Source: Stigmatella aurantiaca (GTDB lineage Bacteria; Myxococcota; Myxococcia; Myxococcales; Myxococcaceae). From it: a stretch of 64,000 nt of DNA. Shown in pieces: positions 62,140 through 64,000 of the stretch. Under the pieces are notes generated by a model that saw only the letters and a list, made by a program, of their open reading frames with translations, had not been told where the DNA came from and did not search any database. The DNA lies in the NCBI RefSeq assembly GCF_900109545.1, contig NZ_FOAP01000005.1:1-64000 (forward strand). The letters run 5' to 3'. The position numbers were made by a program, and so were the translations under genes. The number at the start of each line of letters is the position of its first letter. The stretch's first letter is position 1.

Positions 62140-62694
62140 ATGCGCCTCTTCACCGCGGTGACACTGGGCAGTGGCATCGAAGCGCAGGCCACCGCCCACC
62201 TGGAGCGGCTGCGCGCCCTGGCGCCCCGGGCGCGCTGGGTGCAGCCGCACGGCGTCCACCTCACGCTGGTGTTCCTGGGCGAGGTGGAGGAGGCCCGGCT
62301 GCCGGAGCTGGAGGCGGCGCTGCGCCCCGTGGCCCTCCGGCACCCGCCCCTCACGCTCACCATCGCGGGGGGCGGCAGCTTCGGCCCCTCTCGCAGGCCC
62401 CGGGTGCTGTGGGCGGGCGTGGGCGGGGAGACGGCGGCCCTGGAGGCGCTCCAGGGGGACATGGCGTCCGTGCTGGAGCCGCTGGGCTTTCCCCGGGACA
62501 CGCGCCTCTACACCGCGCACCTGACCCTGGCGCGCGCCAAGGAGCCCCAGGGAGACGCGGCCTTCGCCGCGTGCGTCCAGGCGCTGGAGGGCACGCACTG
62601 GGGTGAGGCACGCGTGGCGCACTTCACCCTCTTCGAGAGCAAGGCGGGGCGGTACCTCCCCCGCCTGGAGCTGCCCCTGACGGGGGCCCGGTAA
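62140..62694 (+). CDS. thpR: RNA 2',3'-cyclic phosphodiesterase (ThpR)
   Basis: A 184-residue two-His phosphoesterase with the paired HxTx motifs HLTLVFLGE and HLTLARAK. The start MRLFTAVTL is typical of the family. ThpR opens 2',3'-cyclic phosphate ends of RNA in vitro (LigT/2H family). GGAG nine bases ahead of ATG 62140 supports the start. It follows proS by 25 bases and is probably cotranscribed with it. Confidence 0.9.
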   Translation: MRLFTAVTLGSGIEAQATAHLERLRALAPRARWVQPHGVHLTLVFLGEVEEARLPELEAALRPVALRHPPLTLTIAGGGSFGPSRRPRVLWAGVGGETAALEALQGDMASVLEPLGFPRDTRLYTAHLTLARAKEPQGDAAFAACVQALEGTHWGEARVAHFTLFESKAGRYLPRLELPLTGAR

Positions 62695-62745
62695 GGGGCG
62701 CGCCGCGAACTTCGTGCCCCCGGAAGCCCCCGGTACACTGGGCCC

Positions 62746-64000
62746 ATGCGACACCTGTGCTGGGTTCTCCCTCTGGCGCTGATGGCGGGGTGCCAGAAAG
62801 GCCCCTCGCGGGGCGCGGTGAAGCTCACCGTGTCCTATGAAGGCTTCACGCCCGGCTGCCTCCGCATCATCGCCCGGGATGCCGGCAACCCACAGGCCGC
62901 GAAGCCCGTGGACCTGACGCCCCAGGCAGGGAGCTTCGAGGGCACCTTCACGGTGGCCATCTACCGGGGCCCGGGGTGGAGCCCTCAGCTCGCCGTGGAG
63001 ACACGGGCCTTCGAAGGAGCCTGTTCGGACACGCTCCCTCCCGTCGCCCAGCAGGAGGGCACCGCGCGCGTGGAGGACGGCCAGGTGCGGGCGCTGCACC
63101 TGGCGCTGTCCGCCCGGGACCAGGACCGGGATGGCTTCGTCGATGCGCGGGACAACGGCTCCGACTGCCAGGACCAGGATCCGGCCGTCCACCGGGGCGC
63201 GCCCGAGGTGTGTGACGGCAAGGACAATAACTGCGATGGGCAGACGGAGGCGGTGCTCCTGGCACGGCCCTGTGAAAAGGCCGGGGTCTGCCCGGGAGCC
63301 ACCTGGGCCTGCGGAGCAGACCAGGCCGTCGTGTGTGAGGGGCCCGCCCCGGCACTGTGGTACCCGGACGCGGACAGGGACACCTTCGGTTCGCGGGAGG
63401 CCCGCGCCGAGCCCTTCTGCGTGCCCCCCGGTCCTGGCTACGCCTCCAACAATCAAGACTGCGACGACGGCAGCGCGCAGCGGTTTCCCAGCGCCACGGA
63501 GCGCTGTAACGGCGTGGACGACAATTGCGACGGCGTCCCGGATGAGGGGCTGGGGCTGGGTACGTCCTGCACCGCTGCGGGCGCATGTGCCGGGGTCCAG
63601 GTCTGCGGCCTGGACGGCGAGGTCTCGTGCAAAGCCACCGTCCCGCCCACCCTCTACTATCCAGACGATGATCTCGACGGCCATGGCCAGGCCGGTGTGG
63701 CGGGCGTGCCCTTCTGCACCCCACCCGCCCAGGGCTATGCCCTACAGAACACCGACTGCGACGATGGGAACCCGTTCACCCATCCCCAGGCCCCGGAGCT
63801 GTGCGACGCGGTGGACAACGACTGCGACGGCGCGCCCGAAGCCCTGGCCGTCTGCGCCGGGAACACGCCCACGTGGACCCTGCTCCCCACCCTGAACAGC
63901 AACAGCAAGGATTGGAACGACATCTCCCTGTGGCGGGAGGGAGGGGTCTGGATCGTCGGGAATGACAACCGGCGGGTGGTGCGCCAGGCGGGCAACACCC
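62746..64000 (+). CDS. MopE-like metal-binding-repeat lipoprotein (partial, runs off the window)
   Basis: 418 residues are visible and the frame is still open at the right edge. The lipobox is LMAGC near residue 16. Three copies of the putative metal-binding motif found in MopE-like myxobacterial proteins occur: EVCDGKDNNCDG, ERCNGVDDNCDG and ELCDAVDNDCDG. They are separated by Asp-rich DxDxDG-type segments such as DQDRDGFVD and DDDLDGHG. After the third copy the sequence changes character (LWREGGVWIVGND), suggesting a following propeller domain. It is a cell-surface protein, and Ca2+ or Cu binding is inferred from the motif only. Confidence 0.85.
   Translation, partial: MRHLCWVLPLALMAGCQKGPSRGAVKLTVSYEGFTPGCLRIIARDAGNPQAAKPVDLTPQAGSFEGTFTVAIYRGPGWSPQLAVETRAFEGACSDTLPPVAQQEGTARVEDGQVRALHLALSARDQDRDGFVDARDNGSDCQDQDPAVHRGAPEVCDGKDNNCDGQTEAVLLARPCEKAGVCPGATWACGADQAVVCEGPAPALWYPDADRDTFGSREARAEPFCVPPGPGYASNNQDCDDGSAQRFPSATERCNGVDDNCDGVPDEGLGLGTSCTAAGACAGVQVCGLDGEVSCKATVPPTLYYPDDDLDGHGQAGVAGVPFCTPPAQGYALQNTDCDDGNPFTHPQAPELCDAVDNDCDGAPEALAVCAGNTPTWTLLPTLNSNSKDWNDISLWREGGVWIVGNDNRRVVRQAGNT

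Overview
The window is chromosomal DNA from a myxobacterium, most likely of the Cystobacterineae (the Myxococcus / Stigmatella / Cystobacter / Archangium side). The signs are very high GC with GC-rich third codon positions, SitA-type polymorphic toxin lipoproteins with imm11/DUF1629 and SUKH partners, a MYXO-CTERM-like protein, PilZ and DUF4388 signalling proteins, a Ser/Thr kinase-ATPase-histidine kinase giant, and a FimU-PilV-PilW-PilX-PilY1 minor-pilin operon. I see no rRNA, tRNA, CRISPR array or intact insertion sequence. About fifty protein genes are tightly packed, and no gap between genes exceeds 300 bases.

Left part (1-11 kb): the tail of an unknown gene, then two adjacent toxin/immunity modules on the minus strand (922-1593 with 341-925; 2237-2902 with 1772-2233). 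A Cys-rich membrane-anchored protein, a secreted amidohydrolase, a PilZ-Hsp70 fusion, a DUF1684 protein and a propeller-like lipoprotein follow. 11-15 kb is a MoxR/DUF58/BatA-type operon. 15-26 kb is signalling: a PAS/GAF histidine kinase, a RIO1-type kinase with a repetitive tail, three proteins with cyclic-nucleotide-binding-type domains, NagZ, and two sister lipoproteins. An 18-bp palindrome matching the enterobacterial CRP consensus lies among them. 26-35 kb holds a 1776-residue STK/AAA/GAF/histidine kinase, Bcp peroxiredoxin, a nickel/cobalt-type transporter and a response regulator with DUF4388.

35-40.5 kb: a MYXO-CTERM-like protein and a methyltransferase, then a three-gene unit that looks like a complete polyprenyl-phosphoryl-arabinose pathway: a HAD phosphatase fused to a UbiA phosphoribosyltransferase, a DprE1-like oxidase and a DprE2-like reductase. 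This is the most interesting system here. Next come a hybrid histidine kinase and a solitary nuclease-helicase-like protein of less GC-rich composition, a candidate defence gene.

46-51.5 kb: five overlapping genes (type III polyketide synthase, ICMT-type methyltransferase, acyl carrier protein, fatty acyl-AMP ligase, flavoprotein) form a phenolic-lipid or alkylpyrone cluster, read away from a divergent MarR gene.

52-60.5 kb: a minor-pilin/PilY1 operon preceded by two identical tandem palindromes and a sigma-54-type promoter match, ending in a small lipoprotein gene that overlaps pilY1. The window closes with proS (archaeal/eukaryotic type), thpR and the start of a MopE-like metal-binding-repeat lipoprotein.
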